A stretch of DNA of 24,392 nt from Pavlovales sp. CCMP2436. Lineage: Eukaryota; Haptophyta; Pavlovophyceae; Pavlovales. Shown here piece after piece: positions 8,482 through 16,736 of the stretch (position 1 is the stretch's first letter; each line of letters begins with the position of its first letter). A model generated the notes under the pieces. That model ran no database searches, had not been told where the DNA came from, and saw nothing but the letters and a program-made list of their open reading frames with translations. A program made the position numbers and the translations under genes. The DNA is taken from positions 59,784 through 84,175 of the forward strand of contig MU631509.1 in the NCBI GenBank assembly GCA_026770615.1. The letters are read 5' to 3'.

Positions 8482-8647
8482 CACGCGATTGTGCGTCACG
8501 AACGAACGGCTGGAAATTTTGCGACGGGAAATAGAGCGTTGGATAGCCCAAGCCAAGGCGCGTCCACCAAGCCAGCAAACGTACCTGCCTGAGGCGCGTC
8601 CACCAAGCCAGCAAACGTACCTGCCTGACCTCTTAGGCCGCCGCTAG
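8482..8647 (+). pseudogene. Short coding-like fragment with a 36-bp tandem duplication
   Basis: The frame reads ERLEILRREIERWIAQAKA followed by a duplicated 12-residue unit RPPSQQTYLPEA, ending at TAG 8645-8647. At DNA level a 36-bp unit is repeated at 8556-8591 and 8592-8627. The helix-rich part looks coding, but the upstream frame comes from the repeats. It is probably a remnant carried by the surrounding TIR element. Confidence 0.3.
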
Positions 8648-8730
8648 AGTGCGCCGCGCGTTGCGCCGAATCAGAAAATTCCGCCGTTATTTCGACTCAA
8701 ATTACTCTGGCGCACGAACGGGGGCATCTA

Positions 8731-8907
8731 ATGAGCTTGCTCATGGATCCTAGCGTTCCCTGTGACCTAGTGGGCACGCCTATGCCGGTTCGGTTGAAAT
8801 ATCTAGAGAATTCGCGGAGCCATTTACTGCGGGATATTCACCGAAAAACAAACTTTTTTTTACACCCCGTCAAAGCGAGTCAAGGAGCGACCGTGGACAT
8901 GGTTTAG
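8731..8907 (+). CDS. Hypothetical 58-residue ORF within the TIR element
   Basis: ATG 8731 to TAG 8905-8907. The same frame stays open upstream to about 8630, and the sequence MSLLMDPSVPCDLVGTPMPV looks protein-like. It may be a piece of a decayed transposon protein. No family recognised. Confidence 0.25.
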   Translation: MSLLMDPSVPCDLVGTPMPVRLKYLENSRSHLLRDIHRKTNFFLHPVKASQGATVDMV

Positions 8908-9360
8908 ACCTTGAGAGAGGGCTGGCGAGGCGCGTCTGCGTCACAGCCGAACCACCGCTGAGGTCACCGAGCGCATGGCCGGGCGCGTGGCTGTTGTGCG
9001 TGCGGCCGAGCTCGAGCAAGCTGGGGTTCACCTGCTGGGCTACACGACCTCGTCCGCAAGTTCATCGCGGAGTAGAAGTAGGCCGACAAGGCGTAGTCCC
9101 CACCGAAGGAGTGACGGGAGGAAGTCCCCGTACCCATCTCCGCTTGCCGCAAGACCGCTTTGGGGGCCTCCAGGCCCTCGGATGGGCGCTGGTGTCCGGT
9201 GACCGGTAATATGTCCCGTTTTAGGTTTGTTTACCTCTCTACCGCACTTGACATGACTTGTTGCGGCGGGCTGGGGGCTTGCCCAACTAGACCAGGCTTC
9301 TAGGAGCACTTAGATAACACCCATGGCTATCCCCCTGGCCATCAAACTCCGTCCCAACAC

Positions 9361-9378
9361 CTTATATAATTATATAAG
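9361..9378. repeat. Perfect 18-bp AT palindrome
   Basis: CTTATATAATTATATAAG is fully self-complementary. A TA-dinucleotide run follows at about 9393-9408. Confidence 0.9.
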
Positions 9379-9408
9379 TCACCTGGGACCAGATATATAT
9401 ATATATAT

Positions 9409-9446
9409 AGCGGCTCAACATGGTTCAACAGGTGTTGTTCACTCAC
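9409..9446 (+). repeat. Dispersed 37-bp motif, shared with 20823-20859
   Basis: AGCGGCTCAACATGGTTCAACAGGTGTTGTTCACTC here and AGCGGCTCAGCATGCTTCGACAGGTGGTGTTCGCTC there differ at about 6 positions. Both follow AT-rich simple sequence, as expected of a short mobile-element core. Confidence 0.65.
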
Positions 9447-9575
9447 TAACCAAAAATGTCCAAATGTGACCGGTAATAAGGGTTTAGACGTTAGGTGTAT
9501 TTTTAAACTTCTACTCAAATTAAAATGTCCTGAGTATTGCAGCAGCAGATACAGTACTAGTATTCCACTAATGCC

Positions 9576-9604
9576 ATTTTGGACCCTTCGGAAGGGTCCA
9601 AAAT
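9576..9604. repeat. Perfect 13-bp stem hairpin
   Basis: ATTTTGGACCCTT and AAGGGTCCAAAAT flank a CGG loop. It lies upstream of a family A copy and could mark the end of another element. Confidence 0.8.
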
Positions 9605-9659
9605 AAATCTCTAGTTCTGGCCCCCTTGGGAACCGACGGCGGTGCTCGGACCTGAGTGT

Positions 9660-9960
9660 GTAAGTTTCTAGTTAAAATTCCGTCCCCGGGAGAATTTAGG
9701 TGTTGAAAAACACTCAGATCCAGGGATCCACCCCGAGCACACGGATACCGTCCCCACCGCTGATCAGTTCAGCCACACGACAATCGACGACTGACGACTC
9801 TTGACTGGTGCGCTGACCGACCTCCACTGCTCTCCCTCGCGTCGTCTGAAAATGCAGCACCGTCTGCGAGCGAGGCCCACCTTCGCGCATCCCAAACATT
9901 ACTTCCTCGCTAGCCTGGCTCGCATATGTTGAGATTTTTCCCCCGGGGGGCAAAAATCAC
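9660..9960 (-). mobile_element. Dispersed repeat family A, inverted copy
   Basis: GTGTTGAAAAACACTCAGATC, the CACACGGATACCGTCCCCACC block and the CGTCTGAAAATGCAGC block occur in the same order as at 17520-17680. The flank TTCCGTCCCC is shared too. The far end (TTTTTCCCCCGGGGGGCAAAAATCA) corresponds to the terminal hairpin at 17745-17787. Confidence 0.65.
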
Positions 9961-10394
9961 AAATATACGCGGCTTATTTGCTGGCCCATTGTTGGAGGTA
10001 TGGCTCTTGTATATGCTCAATAGCACTGATCAGGGCTATTGCATATACCCAAGCCTTACTGCCTACATTCCTGCCCGCAGCACACAGCACCGCACACACT
10101 TACTGGCCACAACCCGTGTCATACGGGAGCCAGTTGCTGGTTTGGCTCAGTTGAAATTGTGTTGCCACTCAGTGATCGCTCAGTTTACCGTCCGCCACTG
10201 ATCACGTTGCACTGATCGCTCGTGAAGATCTAACTCGCTGTATTTGATCCTGTCGCCCGTCGAGACGACGGGCACCCTCTAGCGCTGCAAGGACTAGTCG
10301 AGAGAAGAAGGAGACAGGCGTATCCAACATGACGTGATCGAGGGCCCACCCTCGTGCCGGTCGCGACGCTTCCTCTCGGTTCAGCATCACGGAC
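9961..10394. other. Intergenic stretch without recognised features
   Basis: Mixed-composition DNA between the family A repeat and the minisatellites. ACTGATC occurs several times. No supported gene. Confidence 0.4.
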
Positions 10395-10655
10395 AAGATC
10401 GTGCCCGCCGAGGCGCTCGGCATATACGGCGACAGTTCGCCGGCCGAGGCACTCGGCATGTACGACGAGGGTTCTCCGACCGAGACTCGGCACGTACGGC
10501 TCTCTCGCCCGCCGAGGCGCTCGGCATGTACGGCGACAGTTCGCCGGCCGAGGCGCTCGGCACCAACGGCAGCTCGCCCGCCGAGGCGCTCGGCACCAAC
10601 GGCAGCTCGCCTGTCGAGGCGCTCAGCACCAACGGCAGCTCGCCTGTCGAGCAAG
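10395..10655. repeat. Minisatellite of 33/36-bp units (about seven copies)
   Basis: Units of the form GCCGAGGCGCTCGGCA followed by TGTACGGCGACAGTTCGCC or CCAACGGCAGCTCGCC. Lengths are multiples of three except for one degenerate unit near 10480-10500, and both strands stay largely open (plus-strand peptide unit SPAEALGTNGS). It could derive from a coding repeat, but nothing proves translation. Confidence 0.85.
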
Positions 10656-10818
10656 GCATCGTCACCACCATCGCCGTCACTTCGCCGTCACTACCATCGA
10701 GTTCTCTCGACAGGTTTAAGTCGACGAGCGGGCACTCCTCGCGGGGGGGCAACGCCCTTCAAGCCAGAGTCAACCCGAGACCGGCCAGTCCAAGCTCGAG
10801 TTCAAGTGCATCGCCACC

Positions 10819-11310
10819 GTGCTGCGCAGGTCAAGTCGCAGCCGCCGTGCCGCGCAGGTCAAGTCGCAGCCGCCGTGCCGCGCAGTCAAGTCGCAGCCGT
10901 AGTGCCGCGCAGATCAAGTCGCAGCCGCCGCACGGTGCCGCGCAGTCAAGTCGCAGCCGCTGTGCCGCGCGAGTCAAGTCGCCGCCGCCGTGCCGCCGCG
11001 CAGTCAAGTCGCAGCCGCCGTGCCGCGCAAGTCAAGTCGCAGCCGCCGCACAAATGACCGATGAGAATTTTACACTTTTACCGTTTTACAATACGTTCGC
11101 GTGACTGGCTCCTTTGTTATAAGTGAGAATAAAAGCCTTAGGATCTGCGCATATTTCTGTGCGGGCACCGCCGCGCCGCGCAGTCAAGTCGCAGCCGCAG
11201 TGCACGCGCAGGTCAAGTCGCAGCCGCCGTCGCGCCGTCAAGTCGCAGCCGCCCGCGCAAGTCAAGTTGCAGCCGCCGTGCCGCCGCGCAGTCAAGTCGC
11301 AGCCGCCGCT
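10819..11310. repeat. 27-bp GC-rich minisatellite in two blocks
   Basis: Unit GTGCCGCGCAGTCAAGTCGC AGCCGCC with small length variation: about 8 copies at 10819-11050 and about 5 at 11160-11310, separated by a 110-bp AT-richer spacer without features. One further copy stands alone at 14171-14195, across the AT-rich island. Confidence 0.9.
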
Positions 11311-11448
11311 GACAAATCTAATAAAAATTTATAAATATCTAATAAATCTAATAAAAAAACTAATAAAATCTAATAAATACTTATAAATGAATAAAAATAC
11401 CTATATTTTACGGCACTATGGTACGGTGCCCGTACCTTGTTGTATACT

Positions 11449-11524
11449 TATATTAATGTAGGGGGGTTCGGGCTGGCGGTACGTTTCAAGTTCAAGTCAG
11501 GCTGATCTAAGCACTCTGACGCAG
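11449..11524 (+). repeat. 76-bp direct repeat, copy 1 (copy 2 at 11822-11897)
   Basis: TATATTAATGTAGGGGGGTT through CTCTGACGCAG is present in both positions with one mismatch. The copies bracket ~300 bp that include a small inverted-repeat element, an arrangement like short terminal direct repeats. Confidence 0.9.
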
Positions 11525-11542
11525 TGTATACTTATATGATCT

Positions 11543-11713
11543 CTTACCATTATGGTGTGATTAATTTGTGGTTTATTGATATTTTGCGTAATTTTTATTT
11601 AATATTTCAGTACTTACCACTCTGCCGTCAATTATTTGATTCATATGCGGACCTTATCGATTTTTTCAATCTAATAAATCTAGCAAATCCTATATACATA
11701 CCATAATGGTAAG
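11543..11713. mobile_element. 171-bp MITE-like element with 14-bp perfect inverted ends
   Basis: CTTACCATTATGGT at 11543-11556 is exactly complementary to ACCATAATGGTAAG at 11700-11713. Each end is itself near-palindromic. No target-site duplication was seen, and the ORF inside is probably chance. Confidence 0.5.
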
Positions 11714-11821
11714 GGAAATTTATAGGCTTTTTTCAATTTGATACATAAGCCGCCAGTGACGTATTCACATTTTTAAGTACGTCATAATGCCGTAAGCTTT
11801 ATAGATACGGTAAAACATTGG

Positions 11822-11897
11822 TATATTAATGTAGGGGGGTTCGGGCTGGCGGTACGTTTCAAGTTCAAGTCAGGCTGATCTAAGCGCTCTGACGCAG
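11822..11897 (+). repeat. 76-bp direct repeat, copy 2
   Basis: Partner of 11449-11524, with A to G in GCACTCTG. Confidence 0.9.
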
Positions 11898-11955
11898 GCT
11901 CCTACGCGCTACGCCGAAGTGGGTATATATTGATAAGACACATTTAAACCTTTTG

Positions 11956-12153
11956 ATGTACGACAGAATGCCGTGCGAGTCTATACAATCGGCCGACCAC
12001 GACGAAGTCGTTAAGCAGATATTGATAAACTCTATAATAGTTGATAGATACTTATATAGTCACGACAGTATCGTAAGGCGCTCGTCTATGCGACGGATGT
12101 CGCTTAACTGGTTTATCGGGATGGTGAGGTTAAAGATAGGATGGGGAGGTTGA
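11956..12153 (+). CDS. Hypothetical 65-residue protein
   Basis: ATG 11956 to TGA 12151-12153. The peptide is mixed, with an acidic N-terminal half (SADHDEVVKQILINSIIVDR) and a basic Arg/Met-rich C-terminal part. No family recognised. Its 3' end lies in a hairpin arm (12141-12182), which weakens the case for the last residues. If TGA is sense in this island, the frame would run on without obvious coding character. Confidence 0.3.
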   Translation: MYDRMPCESIQSADHDEVVKQILINSIIVDRYLYSHDSIVRRSSMRRMSLNWFIGMVRLKIGWGG

Positions 12154-12182
12154 TGGAGATGTTGAATTATTAACCTCCCCAT
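12141..12182. repeat. 11-bp stem hairpin of ATGGGGAGGTT
   Basis: ATGGGGAGGTT (12141-12151) pairs with AACCTCCCCAT (12172-12182) over a 20-base loop. The same motif recurs twice in direct orientation at 12260-12280 (TGGGGAGGTTGGGGAGGTTG). It could be a terminator-like or element-end motif. Confidence 0.65.
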
Positions 12183-12511
12183 GCTTCTTAACGCAAATAT
12201 ACTTCTTTTTACGTATATTTATACTATATTATCGATAATAATATAATATAATATATAAAATGGGGAGGTTGGGGAGGTTGAACTCTAAAATTGAAGAAAA
12301 AATAAGAAATTTATAAAACCTATTCTATTCTTAAACATATTTAGAATCTCCACCCCCCCCCCCCAATATCGTTTAACGGGTAGGACAAATTTCGGCTAAA
12401 TTTAACGCAACGATAGAATTGCGTCTTTATATAAAATATTAAATTCTTATATATATATATAAGAGCAATGGATGAAAAATAAAATTCATTGAATTTGATG
12501 GGATAAAAATA

Positions 12512-12829
12512 TTGAATGATAATTCATTCGTTTTTTTCAATGAAAAACGAGCTCTCGAAAAATTGATTCTTGATAATAAAAGTATGAATTTATTTCGTGT
12601 TTTAATGTTTGATAACTCGAAAGCTATTATTAAACTTAAGCAGAAAATTGAAATTGATGACGATAAGACTCTTAAACTTACGCTCGCTAAACATGAGGCA
12701 AAATATTCAGAAGCTAAGAATAGCCTTAAGAAGTTCCTAAAAGTAGTGATGAGTGATACACTGATCCATATCGATCATATGTATAACGCGACAAATGATT
12801 TAACGGAAAGATATTATGTAATCTCTTAA
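12512..12829 (+). CDS. Hypothetical lysine-rich helical protein
   Basis: Open from about 12476 to TAA 12827-12829. The first ATG in frame is 12584, but coding-like sequence (KIKFIEFDGIKILNDNSFVF) begins before it, so the start is uncertain (TTG at 12512 is one option). The protein is charged, Lys/Asp-rich and probably helical (KLKQKIEIDDDKTLKLTLAK), with no motif I recognise. An in-frame TGA at 12473-12475 precedes it. Codon use is AT-rich like the LamG-like neighbour and unlike the flanking host genes. Confidence 0.5.
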   Translation: MNDNSFVFFNEKRALEKLILDNKSMNLFRVLMFDNSKAIIKLKQKIEIDDDKTLKLTLAKHEAKYSEAKNSLKKFLKVVMSDTLIHIDHMYNATNDLTERYYVIS

Positions 12830-12999
12830 TTTCTTTAATTTTTCATATTTAACTGCCAATTGTTCAAATTGTAAAATGATTTGACCAATTCGTGCATCCC
12901 TATCGAAATTATTGCTATAATACCGAATACCGATATGATTGCATCCATTAGACATATATACTGTTACATGAGATTTTTATCTCCATATATATGTAGGAA

Positions 13000-13182
13000 A
13001 TGATTGATGTGAATCTACTTTGGATGTTTCTCCTTCCGACAATTCTACATATTTTGAAATGTTGTTATACCAACGTCAACAATGATGTTGACACTTCTAA
13101 CGAAACTATTATAAAAAAATCACAAGAACTAGCTTGTATTATTATACAGAGAGCCTATAGGAAATATATACTAAAATCATAA
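13000..13182 (+). CDS. Small protein with hydrophobic N-terminus and IQ-like motif
   Basis: ATG 13000 to TAA 13180-13182, 60 residues. Residues ~6-22 (LLWMFLLPTILHILKCC) could be a membrane anchor or signal. The C-terminus ACIIIQRAYRKYILKS resembles a calmodulin-type IQ motif (IQxxYRxxxxK). It is convergent with the LamG-like gene, ending 7 bp from that gene's last stop. Function unknown. Length and composition fit small virus-type ORFs. Confidence 0.5.
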   Translation: MIDVNLLWMFLLPTILHILKCCYTNVNNDVDTSNETIIKKSQELACIIIQRAYRKYILKS

Positions 13183-13188
13183 AAAATG

Positions 13189-14133
13189 TTATACATTAAC
13201 CATGTCCTGCCGATCTAAATCTTCCGTTGATGTTACTACTGTCATACTCAGAATCTTATCGGGGTATGATATCCACGTCTTATTTATTGCATCAGTAATA
13301 CTATTATTGATGACTCCAAGATGTAATTTATTTGTATTTGTAACTAAAGACATCGATCAACCAAAATTCAGCGCGTTCACTGTAGTCCTTGCGGTACGAT
13401 TGTCCGATAAGAATATTTTAAAATTGGCAATATTGTGAGCATCACTATATCCCTGAAAGTCTAAGAGCTTGTTATCGACACCGCCAGAATAAGACAAATC
13501 AAAACCAGTAGTAGTATTTCCGACTGTTGTCTCGGCCAGTACGTTATCAAAATACATGTCAATTAAGATTTTGTTATCTGTGCCAATTAAACGATGTATA
13601 ACTATTCAGACCGATACCCATGCCGTTGTCGATAAATTAATAATTGAGACGCCTAAAATGTGTGTGAAATTGCCATCTGCATCAATAAATAAATATGATA
13701 ACTTACTGTTAAATAATCTAAACATCAATCCCCTTGATTGATTACCTGAACCAGAACTAAATGATGATCGTGGACGCTTTCCAACCGAAAAAATAGCATT
13801 GTTAGATAAATTCGTATTATTTAGTTTGAATTTGAACAAAATCCGCATATCACTACCACCCGCGAGTTTGTTTGAAACTAATATATGGGTACTTGTCGGG
13901 ACCATATTGCCATATAATCGATAAGGTGATAACACTCGAATATAACCATATCCTGATGGAAGAGTTGAATCATAGTATAAAGTATCTTGTGCTCCACTTC
14001 TATTACGTACAAGTGTAATATTTCTACCACTAATATCGTTAAAATTTGTATTATATCGATACTCTACAAACGAAGTGACAACGTCAACTATTTCACTCGA
14101 AAGATTGTTTTCACTTAGCCACATTCGCGGCAA
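13189..14133 (-). CDS. LamG/concanavalin A-like protein, interrupted by two in-frame TGA codons
   Basis: One continuous frame of 315 codons runs from about 14133 (first ATG 14124) to TAA at 13189-13191. It is broken only by TGA at 13606-13608 and 13357-13359. The open segments before, between and after are about 175, 82 and 55 codons. The middle of the protein has a LamG-like beta pattern (SDMRILFKFKLN, NNAIFSVGKR, GLMFRLFNSKLSYLF, then TDNKILIDMYFDN, and HNIANFKIFLSDN near the end). Such domains bind glycans or decorate virions. TGG also encodes Trp in the same frame. The N-terminus is probably lost at the junction with the minisatellite copy at 14171, or lies behind an intron-like acceptor (TTTATTCTGCAG). 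It is either a pseudogene with two nonsense changes or a gene using UGA as Trp. Confidence 0.6.
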
Positions 14134-14170
14134 ACCTGCAGAATAAAATATAATACAAATCGGTTGGCTT

Positions 14171-14195
14171 GTGCCGCGCAGTCAAGTCGCAGCCG
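14171..14195 (+). repeat. Solitary copy of the 27-bp minisatellite unit
   Basis: GTGCCGCGCAGTCAAGTCGC AGCCG is identical to units in the array ending at 11310, 2.86 kb away. It marks the right boundary of the AT-rich island. Confidence 0.85.
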
Positions 14196-14219
14196 ATGGA
14201 ATCCCAACCAGGGCTAACA

Positions 14220-15592
14220 CCAACACCTATTCTATCCCACCCCTTGACGGGGCTGGGCCTCTGGTAGTAATGAGGTTTTGGCTCGAGACGGTCTCTGGTA
14301 GTGTCTTTCCAAGTTTGACGTGCGTAAGCGTTGCTGGCCTCGGCTGGGCCTGAGGGTGGGCTTCGGCTGCATGGAGGGTATGGTCAGGTTTACACCTGTT
14401 AATGAATTTTCATTATTCGTAGGTTGGTTGCACATCAGGCATTTTCGTTTGGCAGGGGTGGTCAGTGCATTGGTGTCCGTTGGGGGTATGGGCTCTTGCT
14501 GTATAGGTAGTATGGCCGTTCGGGATACGGGCTCATACTGAGCGATGCTGTCCGTTGGGGGTATAGGCTCATACCGCAGAAATGGTATAGCCGCTAGTGC
14601 CTCGATTTGGGCGATGCTGTCCGTTAAAGGTATGGGCTCATACTGCATAGGTGGTTTTGGCCGCTATTGCTTCGTTTTGGGCGATGCTGTCCGTTGGGGG
14701 TATGGCTCATACTGCAGAGGAGGTAAGGTTGATGGTTCCTTGTTTTGAGCGATGCTGTCCGTTGAGGGTATGGGCTCGTATTGTATAGGTGGCCCAAGCC
14801 AGCGCAGCCGACTAAGGCACGCAGCAAGCAATGGGCGACGCAGCGCTCAGACCAGCAAAACACTAAGAACAGTTAGACGCCAGCTTGAATCCCTATTAGT
14901 AATATAGGTGGTATGGCCGCTGGTGCTGTGTTTTGATTCAGTTTCCTTGCTGCCCGCTCAGCTGTCTGGGCGGCCCACATGGCAACCTTAAACTTATACG
15001 CGTCGTAAAGAGATATATTGTCATTGGTTGACGCCGCTGATGCTTCGATTGCCGCTTCGCGTGATTTGTGCATTCTGAGGCTATGGCGTAGGAGAGTGTA
15101 GTGTAAGTCGCCAGGTTTGGGTGCGTCACCGGTGTCGACGTCCTTCTTTCTGAGCTCTTCTTTGACACTTAATCCTACCCTTCCGGTGAAGTAGTCCGGC
15201 CGAGATATTATGTGTGTCGCCATTGATTTTGATTTGGCAGGTCCCAGGCACGGGGACAGTTCCTTGAAGAGGGAGCGGTGGAAGTCGTGACGGTGCTTTT
15301 CCGTTGACGAGCACTCGTGGTATAAGTGATGCTTTGTGTCTTGTGAGTTGAGTGCTTTGCATAGAGGGCGGGTGAGGCCCATCGTTTCGGACTTTCCGTC
15401 AATGGTAATAATTGTAGTGGTGACCATCGCCGGAAATTCTGCTGCCCACTCGGCATTGTGGCGGTATGATCCGAGTATCAATCTGGTCATGTGTTTGGTG
15501 TACTTTTCCGTGGGTCGCTGTTGGCCCTCAACTTGTGGGAGGCGCAGAGCCGTCGTGCTTTCTTTTGACCACATAGCTTTTACATTGGCCAT
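14220..15592 (-). mobile_element. 3' part of a LINE-like retrotransposon (ORF C-terminus)
   Basis: A minus-strand frame opens at 15592 (MANVKAMWSKES) and is homogeneous to about 14912. It contains LCKALNSQDTKHHLYHEC, which resembles the Cys/His zinc-binding segment at the C-terminus of many non-LTR retrotransposon ORFs. Further on the product has about five tandem copies of a ~23-residue unit (QYEPIPPTDSIAQ..), with a frameshift in one unit, then a CLMCN segment and the C-terminus EAQPRQGVG before TAG 14232-14234. A SINE-like element interrupts it at 14793-14902. Reverse transcriptase is not in the window copy, so this is a 5'-truncated element. The LINE call is tentative. Confidence 0.5.
14793..14902 (+). 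mobile_element. SINE-like insertion with 9-bp target-site duplication
   Basis: The 110-bp element CCCAAGCCAGCGCAGCCG through CTTGAATCCCTATTAGTAA is flanked on both sides by TATAGGTGG (14784-14792 and 14903-14911). Removing the element and one TATAGGTGG restores the normal ~69-bp tandem unit of the LINE-like host sequence, so this is a genuine insertion. Related copies are at 5741-5822 and 21045-21151. Confidence 0.8.
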
Positions 15593-15599
15593 TCTACCT

Positions 15600-16493
15600 A
15601 TGCCGGGGCAAGGGTGGTAAGGGTAGGCAACGGAGGCATCCGCTCAAAAATAGGTTGAGCCCGTAAAAATTCCGGAATCGAGGTGTCCGGCGTTCGTCCC
15701 GTCTCGGTTCTCTTTGCCCTTTTAGCGCAGCGCGGCGGGAAGGCCGCGGAGCGCGCGGCCACTGGCCTGTAGTCGTTGGAGAAGCCCTGGGCACGCCCGC
15801 ACGTCCCGCCCGCGCGCTCGTGCGCGCCTGTGGACGCGAAGTCACGCACGATCAGCACTGGTAGCGTGCCGGACTGAAGGGACGGGGACATGCATGCAGC
15901 GCGCGACCGCCGCGCGTATTTAGTCATCGCTGGTTCGTTCCTGTACTCGCTGGGCGCGGCCGCCAAAAGGAGGACGCCGCGCGTCGGGATCAGGTAAAAG
16001 CAATTGCGCAACGAGGATTGAACTCGTGCCCTTACCTTCCGGGCCGTGCTTTTGAGCATTCGACTAATCTTGGACAAGTCGCACGAGAAGACGCGGAAGC
16101 TCATACTTATAGGAACCACTTTTCTCTTTTCGGCGCGGCACAAATTTACATGGCGAGGCAGGTTTATGGTGACGCGCGGCGGTCGCGCGCGGCATTCCCC
16201 GTCCCTTCAGTTCGGCACGCTACCAGTGCTGATCGTGCGTGATTTCGCGTCCACGGGCGCGCACAAGCGCGCGGGCGGGACGTGCGGGCGCGCCCAGGGC
16301 TGCTCCAACGACTACAAGCCGGTGGCCGCGCGCTCCGCGGCCTTCTCGCCGCGCTGCGCTAAAAGGGCAAAGAGAACCGAGACGGGACTTGAACGCCGGA
16401 CACCTCGATTCCGGAATTTTTACGGGGTCACCTATTTTTGAGCGGAAGCCTCCGTTGCCTACCCTTACCACCCTTGGCCTTGGCCGGGGGGGG
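15600..16493. repeat. ~320-bp inverted repeat around a 250-bp spacer
   Basis: Left arm 15600-15918 and right arm 16172-16493 are about 95% identical as reverse complements (for example GGGCAAAGAGAACCGAGACG, and CCGGAATTTTTACGGG). Small indels occur near each arm's inner and outer ends. Both arms keep an open frame reading GTLPVLIVRDFASTGAH and RSAAF.PRCAKRAKRTETG on the inward-to-outward strand, with several replacements between arms. The arms could be a duplicated short gene or just GC-rich sequence. The spacer holds a tRNA-like sequence. Confidence 0.85.
16006..16084 (-). tRNA. tRNA-like sequence or pseudogene (possibly Leu-CAA-like)
   Basis: On the minus strand a perfect T-arm ACGAG-TTCAATC-CTCGT is followed by TTGCGC. 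That can pair with GTGCGA at the 5' end through two wobbles. An A-box-like TGTCCAAGATTAG and a B-box-like GAGTTCAATCC are correctly spaced. A possible anticodon loop CTCAAAA would be CAA (Leu), but the anticodon stem does not pair well and the variable arm is short. A degenerate tRNA or tRNA-derived element is more likely than a working tRNA. Confidence 0.35.
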
Positions 16494-16736
16494 CATGTTT
16501 GACGGAGCCTCTATTCTCTAGGCGATCCCTCGCAACTCTGTCTATTAGCGCACGGCGTGCTGCTCGTTAGTCGGATGTGATGATGTCTCCTGTCGCAGTG
16601 GCCGCTACCCGTGCAGGTGCGCCGACGCAGGTGGGACCTTGTGCGAATGCCTGGCGCCTCTGCTCTCTTCGCCTGACGGCAGCACGCCCGCCGAGCGCGC
16701 GCTGTCTGTGCTGCGGCTCGTCGCTGCCGCGCGGAC

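Larger units (their letters stand above)
8433..9493. mobile_element. Possible DNA transposon with short terminal inverted repeats
   Basis: Left end 8433-8478 (TAACGTCTAAA ... TATTACCGGTCAC) is mirrored at 9466-9493 (GTGACCGGTAATA ... TTTAGACGTTA). The GTGACCGGTAATA motif also occurs internally near 9198. The left end directly abuts the foldback element. No complete transposase is visible, only two short open frames, so this would be a non-autonomous or decayed copy. Confidence 0.45.
11311..14170. mobile_element. AT-rich island, probable foreign (virus-like) insertion
   Basis: Composition drops sharply from GC-rich minisatellite to strongly AT-rich sequence at 11311 and returns at about 14171. 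The same 27-bp minisatellite unit borders both sides. The island holds three small ORFs, a LamG-like gene, a 76-bp direct repeat pair and several hairpins; the three best-supported ORFs end in TAA. LamG-like and small membrane/IQ-type proteins are common in large algal DNA viruses and related elements, so a viral origin is a reasonable inference. No capsid, polymerase or integrase gene is present. The first ~80 bp contain repeated ATCTAATAA motifs. Confidence 0.5.

Noticed and set aside
10395..11104. Long plus-strand open frame through both minisatellites (256 codons)
   Set aside because: It is produced by GC-rich repeats that stay open on both strands. There is no domain and no coding signal outside the repeats.
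10819..11310. CRISPR-like array
   Set aside because: Units are contiguous 27-bp minisatellite repeats with no unique spacers, in a eukaryotic setting.
13202..13438. Plus-strand 78-residue ORF
   Set aside because: It is antisense to the LamG-like frame, which has better protein character.
11311..14170. Insertion of mitochondrial DNA (suggested by AT content and TGA codons)
   Set aside because: No mitochondrial gene, rRNA or canonical tRNA could be recognised, and the LamG-like product is not a mitochondrial protein.
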